Assembly (NCBI RefSeq): GCF_014646095.1
Contig: NZ_BMMU01000020.1
Coordinates: 111,543 to 175,542 of the forward strand
Direction: 5' to 3'
Source: Streptomyces lacrimifluminis
GTDB taxonomy: Bacteria > Actinomycetota > Actinomycetes > Streptomycetales > Streptomycetaceae
Length of the DNA: 64,000 nt
Of this stretch, positions 38,028 to 46,677 are shown piece by piece (position 1 is the first letter of the stretch; the number at the start of each line of letters is the position of its first letter). The notes under the pieces were generated by a model, which had not been told where the DNA came from, did not search any database, and worked only from the letters and a program-made list of their open reading frames with translations. Made by a program: the position numbers and the translations under genes.

Positions 38028-39422
38028 TTATACGCCCTGACTGACAGAGCTCATATTGAAGTCCGGCACCCGCAGCGCCGGCATCGCGGCCCTGGTGAAC
38101 CAGTCGCTCCACTCCCTGGGCAGCGTCTTCTCCGTACGCCCCGCCTCGACGGCCCGCCCGAGCAGGTCCACCGACGACTCGTTGAACCGGAAGTTGTTGA
38201 CCTCCCCGCTGACCTCGCCGTTCTCCACGAGGTACACCCCGTCGCGGGTCAGACCGGTCAGCAGCAGGGTGGCCGGGTCGACCTCGCGGATGTACCAGAG
38301 GCAGGTCAGCAGCAGCCCGCGCTCGGTGTTCGCGACCATCTCCTCCAGGGACTTGTCCTCGCCCCCGTCCAGGACGATGTTCCCGATCGCAGGGGACACC
38401 GGCAAACCGGTCAGCCCGGCGGTGTGCCGGGAGGTGATCAGCCGGTTCAGTTCGCCCTCGCGGATCCACTCCGTGGCGCTCAGCGGCAACCCGTTGTCGA
38501 ACACCGACTGGTCGTCGCCGGAGGAGTGGGCCAGCAGGAAGGGGGACGCCTCCAGGCCGGGTTCGTTCGGGTCGCTGCGCAGCGTCAGCGGCAGATCGGT
38601 GAGCCTTTCGCCGATACGGGTCCCGCCGCCCGGCCTGGAGAACACCGTGCGCCCCTCGGCGGCGTCCCGCGCGGACGCCGACCACATCTGGTAGATCAGC
38701 AGGTCGGCGACCGCGGTCGGCGGCAGCAGCGTCTCGTACCGCCCGGCGGGCAGCCCGATCCGCCGCTCCGCCCAGCCGAGGCGTACGGCGAGTTCGGCGT
38801 CGAGGGCGGCAGGGTCGACGTCCTTGAAGTCCCGCGTCGACCGCCCGGCCCACGCCGACCGCGTACGGTCCGGGGACTTGGCGTTCAGCTCCAGCGTCCC
38901 GTTGGGCTGGTCGTGACGCAGGCGCAGCCCCGTCGACGTCCCCATGTAGCTCGACACCAGTTCGTGGTTGGCGAAGCCGTACAGCTCCCGCCCACCCGCA
39001 CGCGCGCGTGCGAACGCCTCGCCGAGCGTCGGCGCGAAGTCGGCGAACACCGCGGACGAGGTCTCCACGGGCGCGTCCGTGAAGTCCGGGGACGCCGGTA
39101 CACCCGCGACCAGCGGCTGGGCGTCCTCCGCCGATCCGGCGCCGCGCGCGGCGGCCTCGGCGGCCCGTACGAGCGGTTCCAGCTCGTCGGTGGTGACGGC
39201 GGCGCGGGAGACGACTCCGGAGGCCGTGCCCTGTGTGCCGCCGACGGTGGCGACAACCGTGAGGGTGCGCCCGCGTGTGACCCCGTTGGTGGTGAGAGCG
39301 TTGCCGGCCCAGCGCAGATTGGCGGTCGACTCCTCGTCGGCGATGACGACACACCCGTCGGCCCGGGACAGCTCGAGGGCCCGCTCGACGATTTCGTGCG
39401 GCTTGATCAAACGGGCGCTCAT
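38028..39422 (-). CDS. TldE/PmbA-type metalloprotease subunit
   Basis: A 464-residue U62-family protein without a HExxxH motif, so it is the non-zinc partner (TldE/PmbA). The family end block GLTRDGVYLVENGEVSGEVNNFRFNES is present. It begins in an ATGA overlap with the TldD stop, so the two subunits are co-translated. TldD/E complexes trim unfolded peptides or modified peptides. Confidence 0.9.
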   Translation of the reverse strand: MSARLIKPHEIVERALELSRADGCVVIADEESTANLRWAGNALTTNGVTRGRTLTVVATVGGTQGTASGVVSRAAVTTDELEPLVRAAEAAARGAGSAEDAQPLVAGVPASPDFTDAPVETSSAVFADFAPTLGEAFARARAGGRELYGFANHELVSSYMGTSTGLRLRHDQPNGTLELNAKSPDRTRSAWAGRSTRDFKDVDPAALDAELAVRLGWAERRIGLPAGRYETLLPPTAVADLLIYQMWSASARDAAEGRTVFSRPGGGTRIGERLTDLPLTLRSDPNEPGLEASPFLLAHSSGDDQSVFDNGLPLSATEWIREGELNRLITSRHTAGLTGLPVSPAIGNIVLDGGEDKSLEEMVANTERGLLLTCLWYIREVDPATLLLTGLTRDGVYLVENGEVSGEVNNFRFNESSVDLLGRAVEAGRTEKTLPREWSDWFTRAAMPALRVPDFNMSSVSQGV

Positions 39423-40942
39423 CGACCGGCCTCCTGCGTGGTGTTCAGAATGTTGACGCCCTTGAAGAGGGCCGACGGGCATCCGTGGGACACGGCCGCG
39501 ACCTGTCCCGGCTGGGCCTTGCCGCAGTTGAAGGCACCACCCAGGACGTAGGTCTGCGGGCCGCCGACGGCCGCCATGGAACCCCAGAAGTCGGTGGTCG
39601 TCGCCTGGTAGGCGACGTCCCGCAGCTGCCCGGTGATCCGGCCGTTCTCGATCCTGAAGAAGCGCTGCCCGGTGAACTGGAAGTTGTAGCGCTGCATGTC
39701 GATGGACCAGGACCGGTCCCCGACGACGTAGATCCCGCGGTCGACGCCGCCGATGAGGTCCTCGGTCGCCAGCCCGCCCGGGTCCGGCTGCAACGACACA
39801 TTGGCCATGCGCTGTACGGGCACATGCCCCGGCGAGTCGGCGTACGCGCACCCGTTGGACCGCTCGAACCCGGTCAGCTTCGCGATCCGCCGGTCCAGCT
39901 GGTACCCCACGAGGGTGCCGTCCTTCACCAGGTCCCACGACTGACCGGCGACGCCCTCGTCGTCGTAGCCGATGGTCGCCAGACCGTGTTCGGCGGTGCG
40001 GTCGCCGGTGACGTTCATCAGCTCGGAGCCGTACCTGAGTTTGCCGAGCTGGTCGAAGGTGGCGAAGGACGTCCCCGCGTACGCCGCCTCGTAGCCGAGG
40101 GCCCGGTCCAGCTCGGTGGCGTGGCCGATGGACTCGTGGATGGTCAGCCACAGGTTGGACGGGTCGACGACCAGGTCGTACAGCCCCGCCTCGACGCTCG
40201 GCGCCCGCATCTTCTCGGCGAGCAGCTCGGGGATCTGCTCCAGCTCGGAATCCCAGTCCCAACCCCTGCCCGTGAGGTACTCCCAGCCGCGCCCGACAGG
40301 CGGCGCGATGGTCCGCATCGAGTCGAACTCGCCGCTCGACTCGTCGACGGAGACGGCCGTGAACTGCGGGTGCAGCCGCACCCGCTGCTGGGTGGTGACG
40401 GTCCCCGCGGTGTCGGCGTAGAACTTGTTCTCGTGCACCGTGAGCAGCGAGGCGTCGACATGGTTGACACCGTTCGCCGCGAGCAGCCGCGCACTCCACT
40501 CGGCCAGCAGGCCCGTCTTCTCCTCGTCGGACACGCCGAACGGGTCGATCTCGTAGGACGAGACCCACGTCTTGTCGGCGTGCACCGGCTCGTCGGCCAG
40601 CTCCACGCGCTCGTCCGACCCCGCCGCCTTGATCACCTGGGCGGACAGCTTCGCCATGGCCACGGCCTGCGAGGCGACCTTCGCGGCGGCGTCCATGCTC
40701 AGATCCACGCCCGACGCGAAGCCCCAGGTGCCGCCGTGCACCACCCGCACCGCGTACCCCAGGTCCGTGGTGTCCGACGAGCCCGACGGCTTGGCGTCCC
40801 GCAGCCGCCAGGACGCGCTGCGCACCCGCTCGAACCGGAAGTCCGCGTGGTCGGCGCCCAGCGCACGCGCGCGTGCCAGGGCGGCGTCGGCGAGGGCCCG
40901 CAAGGGCAACGCGAGGAACGACGGATCGATTTCATGGGCCAC
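39419..40942 (-). CDS. tldD: TldD metalloprotease, zinc-binding subunit
   Basis: A 507-residue U62-family metalloprotease. The zinc-binding HESIGHATE motif is at about residues 266-274. The C-terminal region carries GVDRGIYVVGDRSWSIDMQRYNFQFTGQ. ATG 40942. It is the first gene of tldD-tldE, with tyrS following. It likely forms a TldD/E heterodimer; the natural substrate is unknown. Confidence 0.92.
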   Translation of the reverse strand: MAHEIDPSFLALPLRALADAALARARALGADHADFRFERVRSASWRLRDAKPSGSSDTTDLGYAVRVVHGGTWGFASGVDLSMDAAAKVASQAVAMAKLSAQVIKAAGSDERVELADEPVHADKTWVSSYEIDPFGVSDEEKTGLLAEWSARLLAANGVNHVDASLLTVHENKFYADTAGTVTTQQRVRLHPQFTAVSVDESSGEFDSMRTIAPPVGRGWEYLTGRGWDWDSELEQIPELLAEKMRAPSVEAGLYDLVVDPSNLWLTIHESIGHATELDRALGYEAAYAGTSFATFDQLGKLRYGSELMNVTGDRTAEHGLATIGYDDEGVAGQSWDLVKDGTLVGYQLDRRIAKLTGFERSNGCAYADSPGHVPVQRMANVSLQPDPGGLATEDLIGGVDRGIYVVGDRSWSIDMQRYNFQFTGQRFFRIENGRITGQLRDVAYQATTTDFWGSMAAVGGPQTYVLGGAFNCGKAQPGQVAAVSHGCPSALFKGVNILNTTQEAGR

Positions 40943-41299
40943 GAGGGGCCTCCCCTTGTCACCGTTGGCGAGATGAGTATGTCCCGCAGTGAATCATGCA
41001 GAACCGACACCCCGGCTTCCACCGGATTCACGCCCCGAAGCGTGCCCCTCCCCCCGCTCCCGACGCCGCCCGGCGAACCCTTCTCGACAGTGCCCCGAAG
41101 GTCGTACCGGCCGCTCGCGTGCCCGGTACGACGGACTGATCCAGACGCGCCGACTGTAGGGACCCGACAGGACCAGGGGTGAGCCACTGTCGGTGCCCGA
41201 TCGTCCGTGGGCGTGGACGGACCGATAGGTTTTCGGAGAAGCAGCCTGTCAACCCGGGTGTTCGGACAGGTCCTGAACCGCTACCGAAAGGGTGATCCG
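40943..41299. other. Divergent promoter region tldD/fabG with hairpin
   Basis: A 357-bp gap. A perfect 10-bp inverted repeat, GTCGTACCGG at 41101-41110 and CCGGTACGAC at 41123-41132, lies about 170 bp before fabG. No gene is supported. The repeat could be an operator or transcript hairpin. Confidence 0.5.
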
Positions 41300-42004
41300 T
41301 TGAGCCGCTCGGTTCTCGTCACCGGAGGCAACCGGGGCATCGGCCTCGCCATCGCCCGCGCGTTCGCAGATGCCGGCGACAAGGTCGCCATCACATACCG
41401 TTCCGGTGAGCCGCCGGCAGGCTTCCTCGCCGTCAAGTGCGACATCACCGACACCGAGCAGGTGGAGCAGGCCTACAAGGAGATCGAGGCCGAGCACGGC
41501 CCGGTCGAGATCCTCGTCGCCAACGCCGGTGTCACCAAGGACCAGCTCCTGATGCGTATGTCCGAGGACGACTTCACGTCCGTCCTCGACACCAACCTCA
41601 CCGGCACCTTCCGCGTCGTCAAGCGGGCCAACCGCGGCATGCTGCGCGCCAGGAAGGGCCGCGTCGTCCTGATCTCGTCGGTCGTCGGGCTGTACGGCTC
41701 GCCCGGGCAGGCCAACTACGCCGCCTCCAAGGCCGGCCTGGTCGGGTTCGCCCGCTCCCTCGCCCGTGAGCTGGGCTCGCGCAACATCACCTTCAACGTG
41801 GTCGCGCCCGGCTTCGTCGACACCGACATGACCAAGGTCCTCACCGACGAGCAGCGCGCGGGCATCGTCTCGCAGGTGCCGCTCGGCCGGTACGCGCAGC
41901 CGGAGGAGATCGCCGCGACGGTGCGGTTCCTCGCCTCGGACGACGCCTCGTACATCACTGGAGCCGTCATTCCCGTTGACGGCGGACTGGGAATGGGTCA
42001 CTGA
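41300..42004 (+). CDS. fabG: 3-oxoacyl-ACP reductase FabG (type II FAS)
   Basis: A 234-residue classical SDR with GGNRGIG cofactor motif, NAG and the catalytic SSVVGLYGSPGQANYAASKAG with Tyr and Lys. It reduces beta-ketoacyl-ACP with NADPH. The start is an unusual TTG at 41300 after AAAGGG, giving MSRSVLVTGG; no ATG or GTG is well placed. It is followed by fabI 5 bp later, forming an operon of two reductive FAS steps. Confidence 0.93.
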   Translation: MSRSVLVTGGNRGIGLAIARAFADAGDKVAITYRSGEPPAGFLAVKCDITDTEQVEQAYKEIEAEHGPVEILVANAGVTKDQLLMRMSEDDFTSVLDTNLTGTFRVVKRANRGMLRARKGRVVLISSVVGLYGSPGQANYAASKAGLVGFARSLARELGSRNITFNVVAPGFVDTDMTKVLTDEQRAGIVSQVPLGRYAQPEEIAATVRFLASDDASYITGAVIPVDGGLGMGH

Positions 42005-42009
42005 TCACC

Positions 42010-42777
42010 ATGAGTGGAATTCTCGAGGGCAAGCGCGTCCTGATCTCCGGTGTGCTGATGGAGTCCTCCATCGCCTTCCACACCGCCAAGCTGGCCCAGG
42101 AACAGGGTGCCGAGATCATCCTGACCGCGTTCCCGCGGCCCACGCTGACCGAGCGCATCGCCAAGAAGCTGCCCAAGCCCACCAAGGTCCTGGAGCTCGA
42201 CGTCACCAACGAGGAGCACCTGGGCCGCCTGGCCGACCTCGTCGGCGAGGAGCTCGGCGGTCTCGACGGCGTCGTCCACTCCATCGGCTTCGCCCCGCAG
42301 GACGCCCTCGGCGGCAACTTCCTCAACACGCCGTTCGAGTCCGTGGCGACCGCCATGCACGTCTCGGCGTACTCCCTGAAGTCGCTCACCATGGCCTGCC
42401 TGCCGCTGATGCAGAACGGCGGCTCGGTCGTCGGCCTCACCTTCGACGCCCAGTACGCCTGGCCGCAGTACGACTGGATGGGCCCGGCCAAGGCCGCCCT
42501 GGAGGCCACCAGCCGCTACATGGCCCGCGACCTGGGCAAGCAGAACATCCGCTGTAACCTCATCTCGGCCGGCCCCATCGGCTCCATGGCCGCCAAGTCC
42601 ATCCCGGGCTTCGGCGAGCTGGCCTCGGTGTGGGACGCCCGTTCGCCCCTCGAGTGGGACCTCAAGGACCCCGAGCCGGCCGGCCGCGGTGTCGTCGCCC
42701 TGCTCAGCGACTGGTTCCCGAAGACCACCGGCGAGATCATCCACGTGGACGGCGGGCTGCACGCGATCGGCGCGTGA
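42010..42777 (+). CDS. fabI: Enoyl-ACP reductase FabI/InhA
   Basis: A 255-residue NADH-dependent enoyl-ACP reductase. It has the divergent cofactor motif GVLMESSIAFHTAK, SIGFAP, and the active-site Tyr-x6-Lys in QYDWMGPAK. This is the InhA-type arrangement. It completes each elongation cycle and is the target class of triclosan and isoniazid. Co-transcribed with fabG. Confidence 0.95.
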   Translation: MSGILEGKRVLISGVLMESSIAFHTAKLAQEQGAEIILTAFPRPTLTERIAKKLPKPTKVLELDVTNEEHLGRLADLVGEELGGLDGVVHSIGFAPQDALGGNFLNTPFESVATAMHVSAYSLKSLTMACLPLMQNGGSVVGLTFDAQYAWPQYDWMGPAKAALEATSRYMARDLGKQNIRCNLISAGPIGSMAAKSIPGFGELASVWDARSPLEWDLKDPEPAGRGVVALLSDWFPKTTGEIIHVDGGLHAIGA

Positions 42778-42798
42778 CCGCTGCCGCCACAGGCTCGG

Positions 42799-42851
42799 CC
42801 GACATGCCGAGGGCCCGCGTCCCGTTTGGGCGCGGGCCCTCGGCATGTCGG
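42799..42851 (+). terminator. Strong terminator after fabG-fabI
   Basis: A perfect stem of 21 bp (42799-42819 with 42831-42851) around an 11-nt loop, starting 21 bp after the fabI stop. Confidence 0.92.
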
Positions 42852-42966
42852 TGCCTCGTCACCCGTTCGGCTCATCCGATCGGGCGGGGGAGAGAGGTGA
42901 CTGGGCACCCTGGATTACGCGTTCACCTCGCGTTTCCTCCCCAGCACGGCCGAGGAGGTCCTCCTT

Positions 42967-43320
42967 GTGCGCCTGTCCCGCGGCTTCGCCCGGCTGCTCG
43001 TCGTCGTCGCTCTCCTCACCGCCCTTCCGTACGAGGCCGTTCCGCGCGCGCGCGTGGAGGGACGACAACGGGAGCGGCCCGAGCCCTTCGGCTCCACCTG
43101 CTACACCCGGATCACCGGCTCAAAGGTGACCGCGTACTGCCACAACCCCTACGTGGCCGTCGACCGCGTACGTCTGCACATCGAGTGCGACCGCTGGTGG
43201 GACCTCGACAGCGACGGCTCCTCGGTCGAGGCCGGGCCCGCGCAGACCGTACGGCTCACCGGCCGCTGCTGGAAGGAAGTCCGCTCCGTGTGGGTCAGCC
43301 ACCGGAAGCGGACGCCCTGA
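42967..43320 (+). CDS. Small secreted Cys-containing protein
   Basis: A 117-residue protein with an N-terminal signal (RLSRGFARLLVVVALLTALP) and four Cys (C45, C58, C74, C101) suited to disulfides. No known domain recognised. GTG 42967 start. Its 3' end overlaps the convergent GntR gene by 26 bp. Function unknown. Confidence 0.7.
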   Translation: MRLSRGFARLLVVVALLTALPYEAVPRARVEGRQRERPEPFGSTCYTRITGSKVTAYCHNPYVAVDRVRLHIECDRWWDLDSDGSSVEAGPAQTVRLTGRCWKEVRSVWVSHRKRTP

Positions 43321-43984
43321 GCCGGCACGAGAACGGATAACCCGCCGCCTCCCTGGCGGCAGCCGCCGCGTCGCCCGCCCGGATCGCGTCGACGAGCGGG
43401 GCGTGGTCCACGTACGACCGGGGGGTCAGCTTCTCGCCCACGTCGTCGCGCAGCCAGTCCCGCAGCACCTCGCCCAGGTCCGCGTACATCGCCGTCATCA
43501 CATCGTTGTGGGACGCGGCCACCACCGCCATGTGCAGGCTCGCGTCGGCCGTCACGAACGCCTCCGCGTCGCCGGACGCCCAGGCCTGCTCCCGGCGCCC
43601 CAGAAGGGCGTCCAGCTGCTTGAGGTCGCGTTCGGTGCGCCGCAGGGCCGCCAGCTCGGCCGCGCCCGACTCCAGCGTGGACCGCAGCTCGGCGATGTGC
43701 CGGGGATCCGCCTCGGCGAACCGGCGGTGCATCACTCCGGCCAGCTCACTGGTCGCCACGACATACGTGCCCGAGCCCTGGCGGATGTTCAGCAGCCCGT
43801 TGTGCGCGAGGGCCCGGACCGCCTCCCGGACCGTGTTCCGGGCCACTCCGAGCTGCGCGACCAGCTCGGGCTCGGTCGGGATACGGGAGCCGACGGGCCA
43901 CTCGCCCGAGGTGATCTGGTTCCGCAGTGCGGCGATGACCTGCTCGGACAGGGCCGATCGACGGGGATGGCTCAGCGGCGGCAT
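43295..43984 (-). CDS. GntR/FadR-family transcriptional regulator
   Basis: A 229-residue regulator with an N-terminal winged helix (EQVIAALRNQITSGEWPVGSRIPTEPELVAQLGVARNTVREAVRAL...GSGTYV) and an all-helical FCD effector domain. It is divergent from an MFS exporter gene, and a perfect palindrome in the gap is the likely operator. Start ATG 43984. The ligand is unknown. Confidence 0.9.
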   Translation of the reverse strand: MPPLSHPRRSALSEQVIAALRNQITSGEWPVGSRIPTEPELVAQLGVARNTVREAVRALAHNGLLNIRQGSGTYVVATSELAGVMHRRFAEADPRHIAELRSTLESGAAELAALRRTERDLKQLDALLGRREQAWASGDAEAFVTADASLHMAVVAASHNDVMTAMYADLGEVLRDWLRDDVGEKLTPRSYVDHAPLVDAIRAGDAAAAAREAAGYPFSCRLRASASGG

Positions 43985-44013
43985 GGCACATCTTCGCACG
44001 GGGGAGTACAACC

Positions 44014-44028
44014 AATCATCCTATGATT
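44014..44028. promoter_or_regulatory. Palindromic operator candidate for the GntR regulator
   Basis: AATCAT and ATGATT arms separated by three bases. AT-rich, perfectly symmetric and centred between the divergent starts at 43984 and 44043. This length and spacing fit FadR-type operators. Confidence 0.7.
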
Positions 44029-44042
44029 CTATGCTGGGTGTC

Positions 44043-45347
44043 ATGGTGAGTGACGAAACCCGGACGACGACGTCCACATCGATACGCAACGCGGCCGAGC
44101 CGGAGAACGAGAACGGGGTGACAGCCACACGCGCGTGGGTCACGCGGCTGGTCGTCGTCGGCATCGTGCTGTCCGCCCTCAACCTCCGACCCGCCATCAC
44201 CAGCCTCGGCGCTCTCCTCGAAGAGGTCCGCGACGGACTCGGGATGAGCGGCACCGCGGCCGGGGTGCTCACCTCCGTACCGCCGTTCTGCTTCGCCCTC
44301 TTCGGCGTCATGGCCCCGCGGCTGGCCCGGCGTTTCGGCGTCGGCGCGGTCGTGTGCGCGGGCATGGCCGCCATAGCCGCCGGCCTGGCGATCCGCCCCT
44401 GGACGGGCACCGCCGCCGGGTTCCTGGCCGCCAGCGCGCTCGCCCTCATGGGTATCGCGGTCGGCAACGTCCTGATGCCGGTCGTCGTCAAGCGCTGGTT
44501 CCCGGACCGGGTCGGTTCCATGACGGGCCTGTACTCGATGGCCCTCGCCCTCGGCACCGCCGCCGCGGCGGCGATCACCGTGCCCATGACCGGGGCGTTG
44601 GGCGGGAGTTGGCGGGCGGGACTGACCGTCTGGGCGGTTCTCGCGGCGGCGGCCGTGGTGCCCTGGATCCCGCTGGTACGGGACCGGGGCGCGGGCGGGC
44701 CGAGGCGGGAGACGCCCTCCGCGCGCGGGACGTCCGCCACCGGGGAGAGGGCCGGGGCACTGCGCATCACCCGGAGCCGTACCGCCTGGGCGCTCGCCGT
44801 GTTCTTCGGGCTCCAGGCCACCGCCGCCTACGTCACCATGGGCTGGATGGCGCAGATCTTCCGGGACGCGGGCGTCCCGGCCGGCACCGCCGGACTACTG
44901 CTCGCCGTGACCATGGCGATGGGGGTGCCGCTCGCCTTCGTCATCCCGCGCGTCGCCACGCGCCTGCCCCACCAGGGGCCCATCGTGGTCGTGCTCGGCG
45001 CTTGCGGACTTCTCGGATACGCGGGCCTGTACATCGCGCCGGCCGGCGGCGCCTGGGCCTGGGCCGTCCTGCTCGGCATCGCCAACTGCGCTTTCCCCCT
45101 GGCCCTCACGATGGTCGGGATGCGGGCCAGGACGGGCGCGGGCGTCGCCCAACTGTCGGCCTTCGCCCAGAGCACCGGCTATCTGATCTCCATCCCCGGG
45201 CCGCTCGTCGTGGGCGTTCTCTACCAGCACAGCGGCGGCTGGGGGCTGCCGCTCGCGCTGATGGCCGGCCTGCTGCTGCCGCAGATGGTCGTGGGCGTCC
45301 TGGCGGGACGTGATCGCACCGTGGAGGACGAGGCGGCGGCCCGCTGA
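44043..45347 (+). CDS. MFS transporter, CynX/NimT family
   Basis: A 434-residue 12-TM transporter with VVGIVLSALNLRPAITSLGALLEEV near the start, typical of CynX/NimT exporters of cyanate, nitroimidazole or related compounds. A charged central loop (about 200-245) separates the halves. No good ribosome site precedes ATG 44043, and an in-frame ATG at 44031 exists; the mRNA may be near-leaderless. Probably regulated by the divergent GntR protein. Confidence 0.88.
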   Translation: MVSDETRTTTSTSIRNAAEPENENGVTATRAWVTRLVVVGIVLSALNLRPAITSLGALLEEVRDGLGMSGTAAGVLTSVPPFCFALFGVMAPRLARRFGVGAVVCAGMAAIAAGLAIRPWTGTAAGFLAASALALMGIAVGNVLMPVVVKRWFPDRVGSMTGLYSMALALGTAAAAAITVPMTGALGGSWRAGLTVWAVLAAAAVVPWIPLVRDRGAGGPRRETPSARGTSATGERAGALRITRSRTAWALAVFFGLQATAAYVTMGWMAQIFRDAGVPAGTAGLLLAVTMAMGVPLAFVIPRVATRLPHQGPIVVVLGACGLLGYAGLYIAPAGGAWAWAVLLGIANCAFPLALTMVGMRARTGAGVAQLSAFAQSTGYLISIPGPLVVGVLYQHSGGWGLPLALMAGLLLPQMVVGVLAGRDRTVEDEAAAR

Positions 45348-45413
45348 TCTCACCCCCGCCGGCGCGGGGACCCCGGGAGGGCGGGTGGACGGGACGGGTG
45401 CGAAACTGGCGGC

Positions 45414-45530
45414 ATGCCAGTGCTGGATCCGAACCCCCAGAACGGTCAGAAGAAGATGCTGCTCGTCTTCGGCTCGTTCTTCGCCATCTTCGTGATCATC
45501 GCCGTCATCGCGACGATCGCCTCACCGTGA
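45414..45530 (+). CDS. SGM_5486-type small transporter-associated membrane protein
   Basis: A 38-residue protein: MPVLDPNPQNGQKK, one TM helix (LLVFGSFFAIFVIIAVIATIA) and SP at the end. It matches the SGM_5486 family, which is named for its position beside transporter genes. It lies 66 bp after the MFS gene on the same strand. Function unknown. Confidence 0.8.
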   Translation: MPVLDPNPQNGQKKMLLVFGSFFAIFVIIAVIATIASP

Positions 45531-45686
45531 GAGCCGTTGGTAGGGATATCCCCCCATCCCCTAGGGGGTGAGTCTCAGGGGCAGGTGGGTGGATCACCGG
45601 ATGGGTTGAGGACCGCGGGTTCCGTAACTTCGAGGTGTGGCCGCGAGATGCCGGCCACGGACCGCTCGAAGACCCACGGAGGCATC

Positions 45687-45893
45687 ATGTCGGCCCGCAC
45701 GCACTCCCGGCCCCTTCCGGCGACCACGCGTGGAGTCGACATACGGCTGCCGTGGTGGGCGCTGGCACTGCCGACGCTCGCGTTCGTCGCGCTCCTCGTA
45801 CTGATGCTGAACCCGACCGACGCTCAGGCGGCGACGGGCGACCCGGCTATCGCTCACTTCCTTGAGCGCGCGCGGGAACTGATGCCGCGCTGA
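45687..45893 (+). CDS. Small single-TM protein, unknown
   Basis: A 68-residue protein with a basic start, one TM helix (WWALALPTLAFVALLVLML) and a polar tail containing AQAATGDPAIAHFLERARELMPR. It could be a membrane protein or a cleaved exported peptide (AQA|AT). GGAGG precedes ATG 45687 at good spacing. Confidence 0.75.
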   Translation: MSARTHSRPLPATTRGVDIRLPWWALALPTLAFVALLVLMLNPTDAQAATGDPAIAHFLERARELMPR

Positions 45894-45978
45894 GCGCTGT
45901 GAACACCCCATTCCCACCTGCGGAGCCGCCCGTCAACTCCCTGCGCCCCATGGCGTGTTTCATGCGAAGCTGGGTGCC

Positions 45979-46497
45979 ATGAACGTCGCAGAACCCCGCA
46001 GGATCGTCCTCTTCCGGCATGCGAAAGCCGACTGGCCCCAGGTCGCCGACCACGAGCGACCACTCGCCGATCGGGGCCGCAAGGACGCCGCTGTCGCCGG
46101 GCGCAAGCTGGCCGACACCGGTATCCCTTTCGACCTGGCTCTCTGCTCCACCGCCACCCGGACCCGCGAGACCTGGAAACTCGCCGTCCAGGAATTCCCG
46201 CAACGGCCGAAGACCGTCTACGAGGAGCGGATCTACGACGCCTCACCCGGCGAGCTCGTCGCTCTGCTCAACGAAACCCCGGACGACATCCGCAACGTGG
46301 TCATGATCGGCCACAACCCAGGAGTGCAGGCCCTCACCGACATTCTGGCCGGCGAGTCCGAGGCTGACCCTCGCGCAAGGCTGACCAGCCGAGGCTTCCC
46401 GGCGGCGGCCTTCGCGATCCTGTCCTTCACAGGCTCCTGGAAGGGCCTGGAACCGGCAACGGCAACCCTGCTCGACTTCTGGGCACCGACGGAGTAG
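45979..46497 (+). CDS. sixA: Histidine phosphatase SixA family
   Basis: A 172-residue phosphohistidine phosphatase with the RHAKADWP motif at the N-terminus (catalytic His), STATRTRET, and GHNPGVQAL with the second His. SixA removes phosphate from histidine phosphotransfer domains or acts on small phosphates. Start ATG 45979. Confidence 0.9.
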   Translation: MNVAEPRRIVLFRHAKADWPQVADHERPLADRGRKDAAVAGRKLADTGIPFDLALCSTATRTRETWKLAVQEFPQRPKTVYEERIYDASPGELVALLNETPDDIRNVVMIGHNPGVQALTDILAGESEADPRARLTSRGFPAAAFAILSFTGSWKGLEPATATLLDFWAPTE

Positions 46498-46677
46498 GTC
46501 CCGAGGCGGCAGGCCGCGGGCAGGCGTTCCGCGAGGCGATGGGGGTCCCCCGGTCGGGCGAAGCCGAGACCGGGGGAGGGCGAGACCGGGGGAGGGTGGG
46601 TTCAGCCCGCGACCCGCCCCCGGCGACCAAGCGCGAGCCCCACCGAAGTGTTGCCGCCCCGCGAGGCTCCCGCAGCG

